From assembly GCA_934247115.1 (NCBI GenBank), contig CAKQIY010000001.1:62001-126000 (forward strand): a stretch of DNA of 64,000 nt, in the 5' to 3' direction. The number at the start of each line of letters is the position of its first letter. The stretch's first letter is position 1. A model generated the notes under the pieces. It searched no databases and had not been told where the DNA came from. It saw nothing but the letters and a program-made list of their open reading frames with translations. Position numbers and translations under genes: made by a program. The DNA comes from an uncultured Coprococcus sp. (GTDB lineage: Bacteria > Bacillota > Clostridia > Lachnospirales > Lachnospiraceae). Positions 9,801 to 18,303 of this stretch are shown here, piece after piece.

Positions 9801-10141
9801 AACTCGTTGTATCTGAAGGAGTCACACAGAAGATTGGTTCCAACAACCTCGACCACCATGGCAAACAGACGCATGCCGACAAATGAAAAGAATTCCCTTA
9901 TGATCTCCCCGGCACTTTTCCTGTGCTCGGTTCTGAACACATAAAAACCATTTGCAAAAAAGGCAAATATAATGGCCAGCATAATGGCGATAACATTCGC
10001 CGTGCTCCTTGACAGACCCGTTATCAGTCTGAGTACAAAAAAAGACACCAGGTTCACCGCGGTGGTCAATCCACCCGCTATGACATACCTGACCATCTCT
10101 TTCTCCATTAGTTTCTTGATCTTGTCTACATATACATTCAT
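6875..10141 (-). CDS. GtrA-YfhO fusion: polytopic membrane glycan-modification protein
   Basis: A 1088-residue membrane protein joining two families. Residues about 12-137 are a four-segment GtrA domain (YVIAGGLTTAVNLVSFFVL; NYIFSKCFVFRK), the family proposed to flip polyprenyl-phosphate sugars. From about 150 onward comes a YfhO-like region with ten or more membrane segments, the early periplasmic loop with DSLHQYLPFFSDYH and GMGSNLLDI, and a large external beta domain before the last segment. YfhO proteins are GT-C-like enzymes that glycosylate lipoteichoic or wall polymers in other Firmicutes. The C-terminal tail of about 75 residues is cytoplasmic and very acidic. Carrier supply and sugar transfer in one chain is an inference. 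It has its own transcription unit. Confidence 0.88.
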   Translation of the reverse strand: MNVYVDKIKKLMEKEMVRYVIAGGLTTAVNLVSFFVLRLITGLSRSTANVIAIMLAIIFAFFANGFYVFRTEHRKSAGEIIREFFSFVGMRLFAMVVEVVGTNLLCDSFRYNEFISKIIIQIVVLVINYIFSKCFVFRKDKKPVRQILADNYIMIISFMIPAVFMAVLWVVAEIGPFGGHSLTMVDSLHQYLPFFSDYHDKLVNEGSLFYTWDIGMGSNLLDIIAYYMACPLNFIIVLFDREHLYIAMCLLISIKIALSGMTMASYLGYKCRNKNSVFIIPFAVAYALSNYVIGYSWNLMWMDCILILPLIMQGFEQMTEDGSNYRLYTLSLFYGLLCNYYICFMICVFLVLQFILTNHKDIYKGAEDTLRFAGTSVLAAAMSAFLLIPAYIGLNTTASATRNFPKWEWYGSIWDMIKQMFIMTDPIKSQSFDGGVNLYCGTFAILLIGVYIFNTKIKWYEKLKNVILLVFLMMSFNNTLLNYVWHGLHDQYGIPNRFSFLFIFILLSMGYEAVYNTDKKQLPGVAVGVIAAFGFLVYANKNITLDKTIVITTWVLFAVYSIGVMALALARGKGRWVVSLVLALLCLSEIVFSAAKGYESNGTVNIPDYYGDAKNIQAAIDSVKNGHFPYRTELNNTTVVDESTYYNMQGVSLFGSTVSNDLVNAMHGLGFYTGANEFLFDGANPVSCSILGIRHVFRRADEYMSYDMDYVDSVNGVDVYQNNRALNLGFMVNDGLKEWISDAPNMFDSINNFVEKSTGVAGVFSQIYPEVTGSSNDITITHDNPYSEYYALSDITPGIVSFSLGFDITEEQNDLYIIANCNGITKIRIYVNGEEQNYERLQYQTYHVGHLSKGTNVEVEYYFSEGVPDNTSARLTMATLNGAAFDQAYARWSESQLDVNSFEDGYVKGHISVKKDGLMFTSIPYDSGWTAYVDGKKTDVQTVAGAFIALDLKAGDHVIEFKYFPRGLKSGMAFTFAGWLIFALLMNAGTIRDKRRKKQAGESDADVVDGEHACAEISDEDGTGESVVAKALAGDEEEDDSGQTDGSDDDEYDFETDSTKLEEALNLAERLYKNKQNNDCKNRDALNK

Positions 10142-10231
10142 ATCTCTCTACCGATTCCTTATACAATATGTTATTCAATAGTTATATCAAATATGATGTT
10201 CTATTGGTAGTTACATATTCTTAATATTTCA

Positions 10232-10264
10232 ACAGCTGTTCAGAGTCCTGCTCTGAACAGCTGT
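10232..10264 (-). terminator. Strong hairpin after the GH9 gene
   Basis: A perfect 14-base stem (10232-10245 with 10251-10264) and a five-base loop. The following minus-strand sequence is A/T-rich but has no clean T run, so it may act as a terminator or as a 3' stabiliser. Confidence 0.7.
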
Positions 10265-10283
10265 CATACAATCCATAAAATAT

Positions 10284-12560
10284 TTATCTGAACCTTGCTA
10301 GCAGATATACCAGAGGCGAATTCCAGTATATGGTCACCTCGTTACATGAATAACTCTGCGCATTGTCAGCATAGCATCTCTCTGGTGCCATATCTGCGAG
10401 GACTGCCTTGGCATATGGATCCTCCAGACTGCCATTTGCACCGCCTACAAGCATACCCGGCATAGCCTTTCCAAGCACCTCTGATGGTCTGTGATGAGGA
10501 TGCTCCGGTGTCTGTGAACCAAATCCTGTCACATAACAGTAGCTGACCGGATTTCTTCCGAGAATATAATTCAGCTGATCCTCTGCATAATCAACATATG
10601 ATGTATCGCCAAGAACCTTTGATGCCATGAGCAGCAGCATTCCATCATTGGCCACATTCATGTTGCTTCCCCATACATATTCTCCACCTGTTGCTGAGCC
10701 GTATGCACACTTGCCATAGTTCTTGACCAGCGCATCAGCGCCCTCCTTAAGTATAGCCTTTGCTGCATCGCTGTCATTGCCATTCACGCAATAGTCATAT
10801 ATCGCATAATATCCAACATCTGCCCATCCAAGTCCATACTTGACACTTGTCTTAAGCGTATCTTCCACATAATCACCGTATGTATTCTCGCCTGTAGCTA
10901 TATACAGCTCGGCTGCTGCCCACAGATACTCATCAGCCAGCCTTCCATCCGAATAAACTCCGGTGACTATATCTCCCACATTGACAAATCCTGAATCCTC
11001 TGTGTGCTGCTCCATATACTTCCATGCCTTTTGTGCCGCAGCAAGACATGTATCTGCAAATTCCTTGTCTATATCCTTATATACAACCGAAGCCTTCGCC
11101 ATGACTGCCGCAAAATCTCCCGTAGCAGCCACCGATATAGGCGACAGGATCATCTGGGCGGTCTCATCAACCGCCAGTACTGTCTCAGGGAATACCTCAC
11201 CTGTGACCTTATGATATACGCCACCACTTGTCTCATCCTGCATCTTCAGCATCCAGTCAAGCTCATATCTGGCCTCATCCAGAATATCAGGCACTCCATT
11301 GCCGCTCTCAGGGATTCCTATGGAATCATCCTTTGCTGCAATCTCTGAATCTTCATATGTCAGAAGCAGATCCTGCACAGCCTTGGCACCCGGAACCACA
11401 TATCTTCCATAATCACCCGCATCATGCCAGCCACCAGTTACATCCTTTGCCACGTCTGATCCATACACTATAGCCATACCTGTATGACATGCATCATGTG
11501 CGAAATCACCTGCGACCTTGCTGTCCAGAGCAGTTCCACACCGCTGGTCGTACAGCATGAGCACAGATGCCTTATAGATATCATCATATATTCCGTCGCC
11601 TATCTGAAACTCATAGGAATCCTCACCTGTGTCCAGCTGGATCTTGTAAGTTCCTTCCTTATTCACATCGCTGAAATCCACAATGGTATATCTCTGATCC
11701 GCACCCGAATCATAATGCCAGTCACCAAGCTGTCCATTCTTCACCGACTTGCCCGTGGCCACATCTATTACATCGTAGCTCTGTGCAGATTCATTTGTAA
11801 CTGTTGCCATCTTCTGTGCATCCTTTTTATAGCCAATCTGGTTGATATTGACTATCTTTGGCTCAGGGATTGACTCAACCTGCTGTGCATTTGATGCATC
11901 CACAACCGTGAGCTTTATATTGTCAAGGTATACCTTGTGTGGAGTGCTGTCATCGCCCACTCCATCGAAATGTCCCAGATTCATACAGAGCCTTGGAGCC
12001 GGATCAGACTCCTCACTCATCGTAAACTGGGTTGACACGTGCTGGATATCTGTTCCCAGAGTCACCTGATCCATCACATATGCGTGATAGTCGCCTCCAT
12101 TGATCTGTATTCTATACTGAAGACCTCTCTCTATCGTACTTCTCACATCAAATGACAACTCATACACACAGTCCTTGTTCAGTGCAAATCCGTCATAATA
12201 TATCTGATTGGCATAGTCCAGCTTGCCTGTGGATGTCACATCAAGGCACAACTCACCATTCTCATTCAGCAGCTCAGCCTGTCCGCCATTGAAATATGTC
12301 ATACATCCATCTGTATCATTGTCGTCAAAGTTCAGGTCTATCAGCACATCTCCGTCTGCCACCTGACTGCTCTCCTCCGTCGCCTCGGTGGTTTCCTCCG
12401 TGGTGACCTCCTCCGTTGCCTCAGTCTGTTCAGCCTCCGTCTTCTCTGCCGAACTGACCACATCTGCATCGCCCTTCTTCTGATCACCGCAGCCTGCCAG
12501 CATGGACATACCCATTGCCGCAGCCAGCGCGATGGCCAGTGCCTTTCTCATCTTCGCCAT
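10284..12560 (-). CDS. Glycoside hydrolase family 9 lipoprotein (CBM + Ig-like + GH9)
   Basis: Cell-surface beta-glucanase of 758 residues. A lipoprotein signal ends in LAGC (Cys24), followed by a Thr/Glu-rich linker (about 35-67), a carbohydrate-binding beta domain (about 70-218), the Ig-like domain that usually precedes GH9 (about 232-322), and the GH9 catalytic domain (about 326-755). Catalytic motifs are present: GGWHDAGDYG (Asp380 and Asp383), the HPHHRPSE loop, and SCNEVTIYWN with the likely acid Glu741. The module order is that of endoglucanases, but GH9 also contains exo-enzymes, so substrate is uncertain. The start has GGAGGG five bases upstream inside the end of the HisA gene, one base away, so the two genes are cotranscribed. 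No dockerin is seen. Confidence 0.93.
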   Translation of the reverse strand: MAKMRKALAIALAAAMGMSMLAGCGDQKKGDADVVSSAEKTEAEQTEATEEVTTEETTEATEESSQVADGDVLIDLNFDDNDTDGCMTYFNGGQAELLNENGELCLDVTSTGKLDYANQIYYDGFALNKDCVYELSFDVRSTIERGLQYRIQINGGDYHAYVMDQVTLGTDIQHVSTQFTMSEESDPAPRLCMNLGHFDGVGDDSTPHKVYLDNIKLTVVDASNAQQVESIPEPKIVNINQIGYKKDAQKMATVTNESAQSYDVIDVATGKSVKNGQLGDWHYDSGADQRYTIVDFSDVNKEGTYKIQLDTGEDSYEFQIGDGIYDDIYKASVLMLYDQRCGTALDSKVAGDFAHDACHTGMAIVYGSDVAKDVTGGWHDAGDYGRYVVPGAKAVQDLLLTYEDSEIAAKDDSIGIPESGNGVPDILDEARYELDWMLKMQDETSGGVYHKVTGEVFPETVLAVDETAQMILSPISVAATGDFAAVMAKASVVYKDIDKEFADTCLAAAQKAWKYMEQHTEDSGFVNVGDIVTGVYSDGRLADEYLWAAAELYIATGENTYGDYVEDTLKTSVKYGLGWADVGYYAIYDYCVNGNDSDAAKAILKEGADALVKNYGKCAYGSATGGEYVWGSNMNVANDGMLLLMASKVLGDTSYVDYAEDQLNYILGRNPVSYCYVTGFGSQTPEHPHHRPSEVLGKAMPGMLVGGANGSLEDPYAKAVLADMAPERCYADNAQSYSCNEVTIYWNSPLVYLLARFR

Positions 12561-12561
12561 A

Positions 12562-13338
12562 TTAACCCTCCATAAACCTTATAATATCCTGAAACGCCAT
12601 ATGTCCCCCAAAGATATCAAGTGCACTCCCTATTGTCACATCTATCCTGTTCCTTCCGAGACTTCTGAGCTGTTCCAGATCGTCAAAGGATGCCACACCA
12701 CCGGCATACGTCATAGGAATCCTGCCCCAGCTGCCAAGCATATCCGCAACATGCGTCTCTATACCGGAGGCCTTCCCCTCCACATCCACAGCATGTACCA
12801 GATACTCATCGCAATATTCCGCAAGACTATCCAGGGTGCTCTCATCCACCTTCACATTGGTGAACTTCTGCCATCTGTCAGTTACAATATAGTATTCTCC
12901 ATCCTTTTTTCTGCAGGACAGATCAAGCACAAGATGTTCCCTGCCAACAGCTCTCTCAAGAGCTCTCAGGTTGTCATAATTGATCTCTCCGTCCCTGAAT
13001 ACATATGAGGTTGCTATGACATGGGATGCCCCCATATCTATGAAACGCTCCGCGTTGTCAGCGTTGATGCCTCCGCCGATCTGCAATCCCCCTGGATATG
13101 CAGCAAGGGCAAGCTGTGCCTGCCTGACATCATCCTCATAATATCCGCTGGATGCAGGATTCAGCAGTATGATATGTCCACCACGAAGTCCATAGTGCTT
13201 GTACAGATCCGCAAAGAAATCTCCATTCTTCTGCGACACAAAGTTCTCATCAGCTCTGTCACCCTCATCGCAGAGACTGCCTCCGACTATCTGCTTCACC
13301 TGTCCGTTATGTATGTCTATGCATGGTCTGAATCTCAT
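12562..13338 (-). CDS. hisA: Eukaryotic-type HisA (ProFAR isomerase)
   Basis: Phosphoribosylformimino-AICAR isomerase, fourth step of histidine synthesis, a TIM barrel. At 258 residues it is closer to the fungal/plant HIS6 form than to the usual bacterial HisA of about 240. Supporting stretches are FRPCIDIHNGQVKQIVGG, LQIGGGIN, VLDLSCRKKDG, EYLVHAVDVEGKASGI, MTYAGGVAS and GSALDIFGG. The catalytic Asp lies in CIDIHNG, and the second in HAVDVEG. No other his gene is nearby; the downstream partner is a GH9 lipoprotein one base away. The AGGAGA ribosome site suits this ATG. The isomerase call is firm; the eukaryotic-type assignment rests on recalled HIS6 sequence. Confidence 0.9.
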   Translation of the reverse strand: MRFRPCIDIHNGQVKQIVGGSLCDEGDRADENFVSQKNGDFFADLYKHYGLRGGHIILLNPASSGYYEDDVRQAQLALAAYPGGLQIGGGINADNAERFIDMGASHVIATSYVFRDGEINYDNLRALERAVGREHLVLDLSCRKKDGEYYIVTDRWQKFTNVKVDESTLDSLAEYCDEYLVHAVDVEGKASGIETHVADMLGSWGRIPMTYAGGVASFDDLEQLRSLGRNRIDVTIGSALDIFGGHMAFQDIIRFMEG

Positions 13339-13432
13339 ATTGTCCGTCTCCTGTCATACTGATTGTACTGTCATATCCGGTTATTCCCAGCATATGGCCT
13401 AGTGTGCATCATCTTTTGCCCATATAGAAGTT

Positions 13433-13438
13433 ATTCTA
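13433..13438 (-). promoter_or_regulatory. Possible extended -10 element for hisA-GH9
   Basis: TGTTAGAAT on the minus strand reads as an extended -10 about 95 bases before hisA. No good -35 is seen. Confidence 0.35.
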
Positions 13439-13492
13439 ACATACAAATCTCATTTATGACACAATAAATGGCTTAACCGGCCAAAACTTTAT

Positions 13493-13521
13493 TTGATTAC
13501 AGAGGGCAAAGGCTATACAAT
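13493..13521 (+). promoter_or_regulatory. Promoter of the AAA ATPase gene
   Basis: TTGATT at 13493-13498 and TACAAT at 13516-13521 with a 17-base spacer, about 43 bases before the chosen start. Confidence 0.65.
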
Positions 13522-13563
13522 AGATATAATTACGTGCTTAATGAAAAGAAAGGGGAACTATAT

Positions 13564-14976
13564 ATGAATTACTCACTGAAAGCCGAACTGGATAACTGCT
13601 ATTCATTTGCCGATTCTCTGGACAATGACGGCTATGGCGCACGCCAGAAAGCCGGTCTGAAGACCAGGGAGATGCTGCAATTTGATCTGCTGCAGTTTCT
13701 TGCATATCTGTCCAGCTCTGACCAGGCTGAGCTCACCCTGGAGATAAAATTCATCCGCGAATATCTGAACCAGCATTTCACCACTGACAGATTCCGCACA
13801 TTCAAATATGAGAGGACCTCAGGGGATTTTCCATCGGCTCCGCCAAGATCCCTCACGTATTTCGTGCAGGGAGATCTGGCCCGTTTGAAGGTCAATCCCA
13901 ACACAGTATTCCGCTCAAGGGATTATGTGCGCATGTTCAAGCTCATGGGGCAGGAATTCATCGCCTGCAACAACACAACAGATGACAAGGAGATCGCGAG
14001 GCTTACAGGATACTGTCTTATGCTGGACAAATACCTTAAATCCATGAATCTCTACGCCATTGATTCGAGCCCGCTCCTAGACAAATACAATGCCCTGCCC
14101 AAGACTGCATCGGCAGACGTAAATTCCGGCATATCAGGCGGAAAGACAGAAAAGAGCGAACCGGTGAAGGATGTAGATTCACTGCTTGAGGAGCTCAACT
14201 CGATGACAGGCCTTGAGAGTGTGAAGAAAGACATCACCAATCTGGTAAACCTTCTCAAGATAAAGAAGCTCCGTGAGGCAAATGGCATGAAGCAGCCTTC
14301 CGTGTCCCTGCACCTTGTGTTCTCGGGCAATCCGGGAACAGGTAAGACCACAGTGGCCAGGCTTCTGGCGAACATATATAAGGGTCTTGGTGTCCTCTCA
14401 AGAGGTCATCTGGTAGAGGTCGACCGTGGAGGACTCGTGGTTGGATACATCGGCCAGACCGCAATCAAGACAACCGAGGTCATTGAATCCGCACTTGGTG
14501 GAATCCTGTTTATAGATGAGGCCTACACCCTCACCGCCGGCAAGGGGGAGAATGATTTCGGTCAGGAGGCAGTTGACACCCTGCTCAAAGCCATGGAGGA
14601 TCACAGGGATGACCTTATCGTGATCGTAGCCGGATATCCGGAACTCATGGAAAAGTTTCTGAGCTCTAATCCGGGACTCCGTTCAAGATTCAACAAATTT
14701 ATAACATTTGAAGATTATACAGGGGACGAGCTCATGTCCATATTCAATAGCATGTGCTCCAAGCAGGAATACAAGCTGGACGACGAAGCACGCAGCTACG
14801 CCGAAAGCTACTGGCATGACAGAGCAGCACACCACGACGATACATTTGCCAACGCACGTGAAGTAAGGAATTTTATGGAATCTGCAATATCAAGACAGGC
14901 CACAAGGATCGTGTCCATGGACAATATAGACGTCACCACGCTGGAAACTCTTACCAAAGAGGATCTCATGATGTAA
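13564..14976 (+). CDS. CbxX/CfqX (SpoVK-like) AAA ATPase
   Basis: A 470-residue protein with an unassigned helical N-terminal part (about 1-200) and a CbxX-type AAA module. Walker A is FSGNPGTGKTTVARLLA, the pore-loop region is GYIGQTAIKT, Walker B is GGILFIDEAYTL, and the arginine finger and sensor region is NPGLRSRFNKFITF. Relatives include SpoVK and the Rubisco activase CbbX, which remodel protein complexes. The target here is unknown. The start at 13564 is preferred over 13534 because AAGGGG lies eight bases upstream. It is the only gene in its unit, divergent from hisA and convergent with the comF operon. Confidence 0.88.
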   Translation: MNYSLKAELDNCYSFADSLDNDGYGARQKAGLKTREMLQFDLLQFLAYLSSSDQAELTLEIKFIREYLNQHFTTDRFRTFKYERTSGDFPSAPPRSLTYFVQGDLARLKVNPNTVFRSRDYVRMFKLMGQEFIACNNTTDDKEIARLTGYCLMLDKYLKSMNLYAIDSSPLLDKYNALPKTASADVNSGISGGKTEKSEPVKDVDSLLEELNSMTGLESVKKDITNLVNLLKIKKLREANGMKQPSVSLHLVFSGNPGTGKTTVARLLANIYKGLGVLSRGHLVEVDRGGLVVGYIGQTAIKTTEVIESALGGILFIDEAYTLTAGKGENDFGQEAVDTLLKAMEDHRDDLIVIVAGYPELMEKFLSSNPGLRSRFNKFITFEDYTGDELMSIFNSMCSKQEYKLDDEARSYAESYWHDRAAHHDDTFANAREVRNFMESAISRQATRIVSMDNIDVTTLETLTKEDLMM

Positions 14977-15004
14977 GTATTCTGGTTTTTAGCCATTTAG
15001 CCAG

Positions 15005-15124
15005 TCACGAAGGCATTTCATATGTGTTGCAGGACTTCACGCCTATCTGTGCTCCCTTGTATTCGTACACATATTTAGGGAATACATACCAGAGGAACAG
15101 GAAAAGAATGACAAATACTTCCAT
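15005..15124 (-). CDS. Possible 39-residue membrane peptide downstream of comF
   Basis: An open frame from ATG at 15124 runs 39 codons to a TGA. It begins with a hydrophobic stretch (VFVILFLFLWYVF) followed by a short polar tail. It starts 14 bases after the comF stop, but no ribosome binding site is visible, so it would depend on coupling. It may be chance. Confidence 0.22.
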   Translation of the reverse strand: MEVFVILFLFLWYVFPKYVYEYKGAQIGVKSCNTYEMPS

Positions 15125-15138
15125 ATAGCGGACGAGGA

Positions 15139-15849
15139 CTAACGTCCTTTACCCACACATACAGACGAATAGTATACCTTATGTGCGCCAGCGTTCTTCA
15201 GAATGCTGGCGCACACGTCTATAGTTACACCTGTGGTATATATATCATCCACTATCAGTATATTCCGGTATTCCGGGTACACTTTTCCACATCGCATGGA
15301 CTGTTTGATATTGTTGGCTCTCTGAAGATTATCAAGCTTCTTCTGAGGAGTGGTATATCGGCCCCTCACCAGCATATCCCTGCACAATGGCAGTTCCAGC
15401 TCCCGCGCCACAACCTTTGCCAGCTCCAGAGCCTGGTTATACCCCCTCTGTCTCTGCTTTCTTCTATGAACAGGAACACACGTCACCGCATCTATTCCGT
15501 ATCTATTCACATACGGGCGAACCTTATCTGCCATCTGCCGTCCATAGAAATCGCAGTATTCAACTTTATTGTGATATTTGATGGCCAGAACGCTGGCCTT
15601 GACAGGCTCCACGTAGTTAAATACAGGAAAACCTCTGTCGAAACTTCTGACATGCTTATCGCAATCAAGACAATATTCTCTCTCCTCGCAGTCCACCTCC
15701 TTGCCACACTTCAGGCAGACCGGAGGTCTTACATATGGCAGATCCCTGTGTCTCCTGCACACAAGGTCTCCGCCAAAAGGAAGCACCTCATTACACACCG
15801 CACACCGGCGGGGATAGATAAGATCCTTTATAATATTCTTTATCTGAAT
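15139..15849 (-). CDS. comF: ComF family phosphoribosyltransferase-like protein, apparent ATT start
   Basis: ComF-type protein with an N-terminal zinc-binding part and a C-terminal PRTase domain carrying the PRPP loop (RNILIVDDIYTTGVTI). ComF proteins assist DNA uptake or related single-strand DNA handling. Any ATG/GTG/TTG start would fall at or after GTG 15798, which removes the family N-terminus (KDLIYPRRCAVC), including one cysteine of the first CxxC. Upstream, the frame is open only to a TAA at 15864-15866. The ribosome site AGAGGAG follows at once, and nine bases later comes ATT at 15849-15847. I annotate that ATT start (236 residues). It is the last gene of the mreB-recD2 operon. Confidence 0.8.
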   Translation of the reverse strand: MQIKNIIKDLIYPRRCAVCNEVLPFGGDLVCRRHRDLPYVRPPVCLKCGKEVDCEEREYCLDCDKHVRSFDRGFPVFNYVEPVKASVLAIKYHNKVEYCDFYGRQMADKVRPYVNRYGIDAVTCVPVHRRKQRQRGYNQALELAKVVARELELPLCRDMLVRGRYTTPQKKLDNLQRANNIKQSMRCGKVYPEYRNILIVDDIYTTGVTIDVCASILKNAGAHKVYYSSVCVGKGR

Positions 15850-15918
15850 AACAAAACACTCCTCTTATATCTCTTTACTGTCAGCATTGTACATTCATAG
15901 CAGGCACATCTCCATACT

Positions 15919-18267
15919 CTAACTATCTGCCAGCTCCTGCAGTCTTCTGGCAAATGTGGTATATCGTTTCTGCTCATCCTCATTGTCTATCATAGTATTC
16001 ACAAGGCCTATATTACCCACTATGACCACGCATTTTCTCGCTCTTGTCACCGCTGTGTACAGCAGATTCCTGTTGAGAAGCTTCGGTGGACAGCGCAGCA
16101 ACGGAATAACCACAACCGGATACTCACTTCCCTGGGATTTGTGTATGGTTATGGCAAATGCATGTTCCAGCTCTTCCAGCTGATTATACGGATACTCAGT
16201 CTGACGCCCATCATCAAATTCAACTACAAGCTTCTGGTCATAATCATCCACAGTCTTAACAAATCCTATATCGCCGTTGAATACACCGACGCCCTCCTCC
16301 TTTGCAAATCTTCCCGAAGGGTCCATGACCTTCCACTCCTGCTTGTAATTGTTCTTTACCTGCATGACCTTATCGCCCTGTCTGAACACCACGTCTCCTC
16401 TGTCATGCTCCGGTTTGCCGTGGCCAGCCGCATTCAGTACCTCCTGAAGCTGTTTGTTGAGATTCTCTATTCCAAGATCATACTTTCTCATAGGTGTAAG
16501 CACCTGGATATCCGAACTGTTTACGTTGAAATACGCCGGAAGCTGCTTTGTGAGAAGTACCTTCAGCTCCTGTATAATGTCATTGTACCCTTGCCTCGGT
16601 ATAAAGAAGAAATCACGGCTCTTGTTCTTGATCTCTATATGTATTCCATCGTTGATCTTGTGGGCATTGCCGATGATATCACTGTCCTGCCCCTGTCTGT
16701 ATATCCTGTCAAGCACCGACACGCTGAACACGCCTGATGCTATGATATCCTTCAATATATTGCCCGGTCCCACAGATGGAAGCTGATTGGAATCTCCCAC
16801 CAGCACCAGTCTTGTTCCCGGTGATACGGCCTTGAGCAGGCTGTAGAATATCCCACTGTCAACCATAGACATCTCATCTATGATTATCACATCCGCCTCG
16901 AGCGGGTTGCTCTCGTTTCTTGCAAATGTATACACGGATGTTTCCTCATCCGGAGCCCCTCCAGTGAGTTCAAGAAGTCTGTGTATAGTCTGAGCCGCAT
17001 ATCCTGTAGCCTCCGTTATTCTCTTGGCTGCACGGCCTGTAGGCGCAGCAAGGACTATATTCATACGGAAGCTCTCATATATCTTGATAAGCACATTGAT
17101 GATGGTGGTCTTACCTGTTCCCGGACCACCTGTTATGACAGCCACGCCATGATCCACGGCATTCCTTATCGCAGTCTTCTGTGCATCAGCCAGCTGTATG
17201 TCATCCCTTGTCTCAACATCCTTTATAACCTTATCGATCTTAAGTCTTGCCTTGGAGAAATCTATATCAAGGCCACACAGAAGCCTTGCCGAATTCAGCT
17301 CTGTATAATAATTGGCTGCAGAATACACTGCATTCTCAGATGTACTGCCCGGCTCTGCATCCAGCATATCCATGTCCGGATCATCGTATTCCTTCTCCAG
17401 CTCCGCACCTTCATCGGCCAGGGATGTGTCGTCCACCCGAGCCTTCATCTCACGAATAATTATCTTGCCAGCCACACTCAGTTCAAGTATCTGATTGCAG
17501 ATGTTCATCTCAAGTTCCGGATCATATGGCATATACTCATTCATCAGCAGTGAATATGTCTTGTCAACAAGCATCTTCTGTGGAAGATACATATGCCCAA
17601 GTCCGTTTGCGCCTGACAGGGCATACATTATAGCCGCTCTTACCCTGAAATCAGAATCTCTGCCAATTCCAAGCCTGTCTGCTATCTCGTCAGCCGTACG
17701 GAATCCGACTCCCGATATATCTTCGGCGATCTTATATGGATTCTTCTTTACAACATCATACAGCTCGTCGCCATATTCATTGTATATCTTCACCGCCAGA
17801 TTCACCGGAATGCTGAGCCCAGTCAGGAATATGAGTGCCTCCTGCATATCCCTTTTCTCATTGTATGAGGTCGCTATCTCCCTTGCTTTTCTCTCAGATA
17901 TACCCTTGATCTCCGCAAGTCTCTCCGGCTCTTCCTCTATGATCCTGAGCGAGTCCATACGGAACTTCTTGACTATCCTCTTGGCCAGCGCCTCTCCTAC
18001 GCCCTTGATGACACCCGATCCAAGATACTTCTCCACACTGAGGATATCATCCGGCATCTTTATCTCACAGGATGTGAATTTGAACTGAAGGTCATATGTT
18101 GGATGTTCCACATACTCACCCTCTGCAGATACATATATCCCCTCCGCTACACCGTGGAGAGTCCCTACAAAAATATCTTCGCCGTCCTCACCTTCGACGG
18201 TAAAGACGGCGTATCCATTGTCCTCATTCTTATATATTACTTTCTCTACGTATCCTTCTCTTATCAA
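15919..18267 (-). CDS. recD2: RecD2-type ATP-dependent DNA helicase
   Basis: Superfamily 1B 5'-3' helicase of 782 residues, the form found in bacteria without RecBC. An OB-like N-terminal domain (about 1-75) is followed by helix-hairpin-helix repeats (SGVIKGVGEALAKRIV; LAEIKGISERKAREIA; DISGVGFRTADEIA), Walker A TGGPGTGKTTIIN, the DEMSMVD Walker B motif, VGDSNQLPSVGPG, and the C-terminal UvrD-like motif FAITIHKSQGSEYPVV with YTAVTRARK. The start is TTG at 18267, supported by AGAGGAG nine bases upstream. It follows mreB by 36 bases and precedes comF by about 70. Confidence 0.95.
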   Translation of the reverse strand: MIREGYVEKVIYKNEDNGYAVFTVEGEDGEDIFVGTLHGVAEGIYVSAEGEYVEHPTYDLQFKFTSCEIKMPDDILSVEKYLGSGVIKGVGEALAKRIVKKFRMDSLRIIEEEPERLAEIKGISERKAREIATSYNEKRDMQEALIFLTGLSIPVNLAVKIYNEYGDELYDVVKKNPYKIAEDISGVGFRTADEIADRLGIGRDSDFRVRAAIMYALSGANGLGHMYLPQKMLVDKTYSLLMNEYMPYDPELEMNICNQILELSVAGKIIIREMKARVDDTSLADEGAELEKEYDDPDMDMLDAEPGSTSENAVYSAANYYTELNSARLLCGLDIDFSKARLKIDKVIKDVETRDDIQLADAQKTAIRNAVDHGVAVITGGPGTGKTTIINVLIKIYESFRMNIVLAAPTGRAAKRITEATGYAAQTIHRLLELTGGAPDEETSVYTFARNESNPLEADVIIIDEMSMVDSGIFYSLLKAVSPGTRLVLVGDSNQLPSVGPGNILKDIIASGVFSVSVLDRIYRQGQDSDIIGNAHKINDGIHIEIKNKSRDFFFIPRQGYNDIIQELKVLLTKQLPAYFNVNSSDIQVLTPMRKYDLGIENLNKQLQEVLNAAGHGKPEHDRGDVVFRQGDKVMQVKNNYKQEWKVMDPSGRFAKEEGVGVFNGDIGFVKTVDDYDQKLVVEFDDGRQTEYPYNQLEELEHAFAITIHKSQGSEYPVVVIPLLRCPPKLLNRNLLYTAVTRARKCVVIVGNIGLVNTMIDNEDEQKRYTTFARRLQELADS

Positions 18268-18303
18268 AAGTCTGATCTCCTCTGAAGGCTAAACCTTTCT
18301 CCA

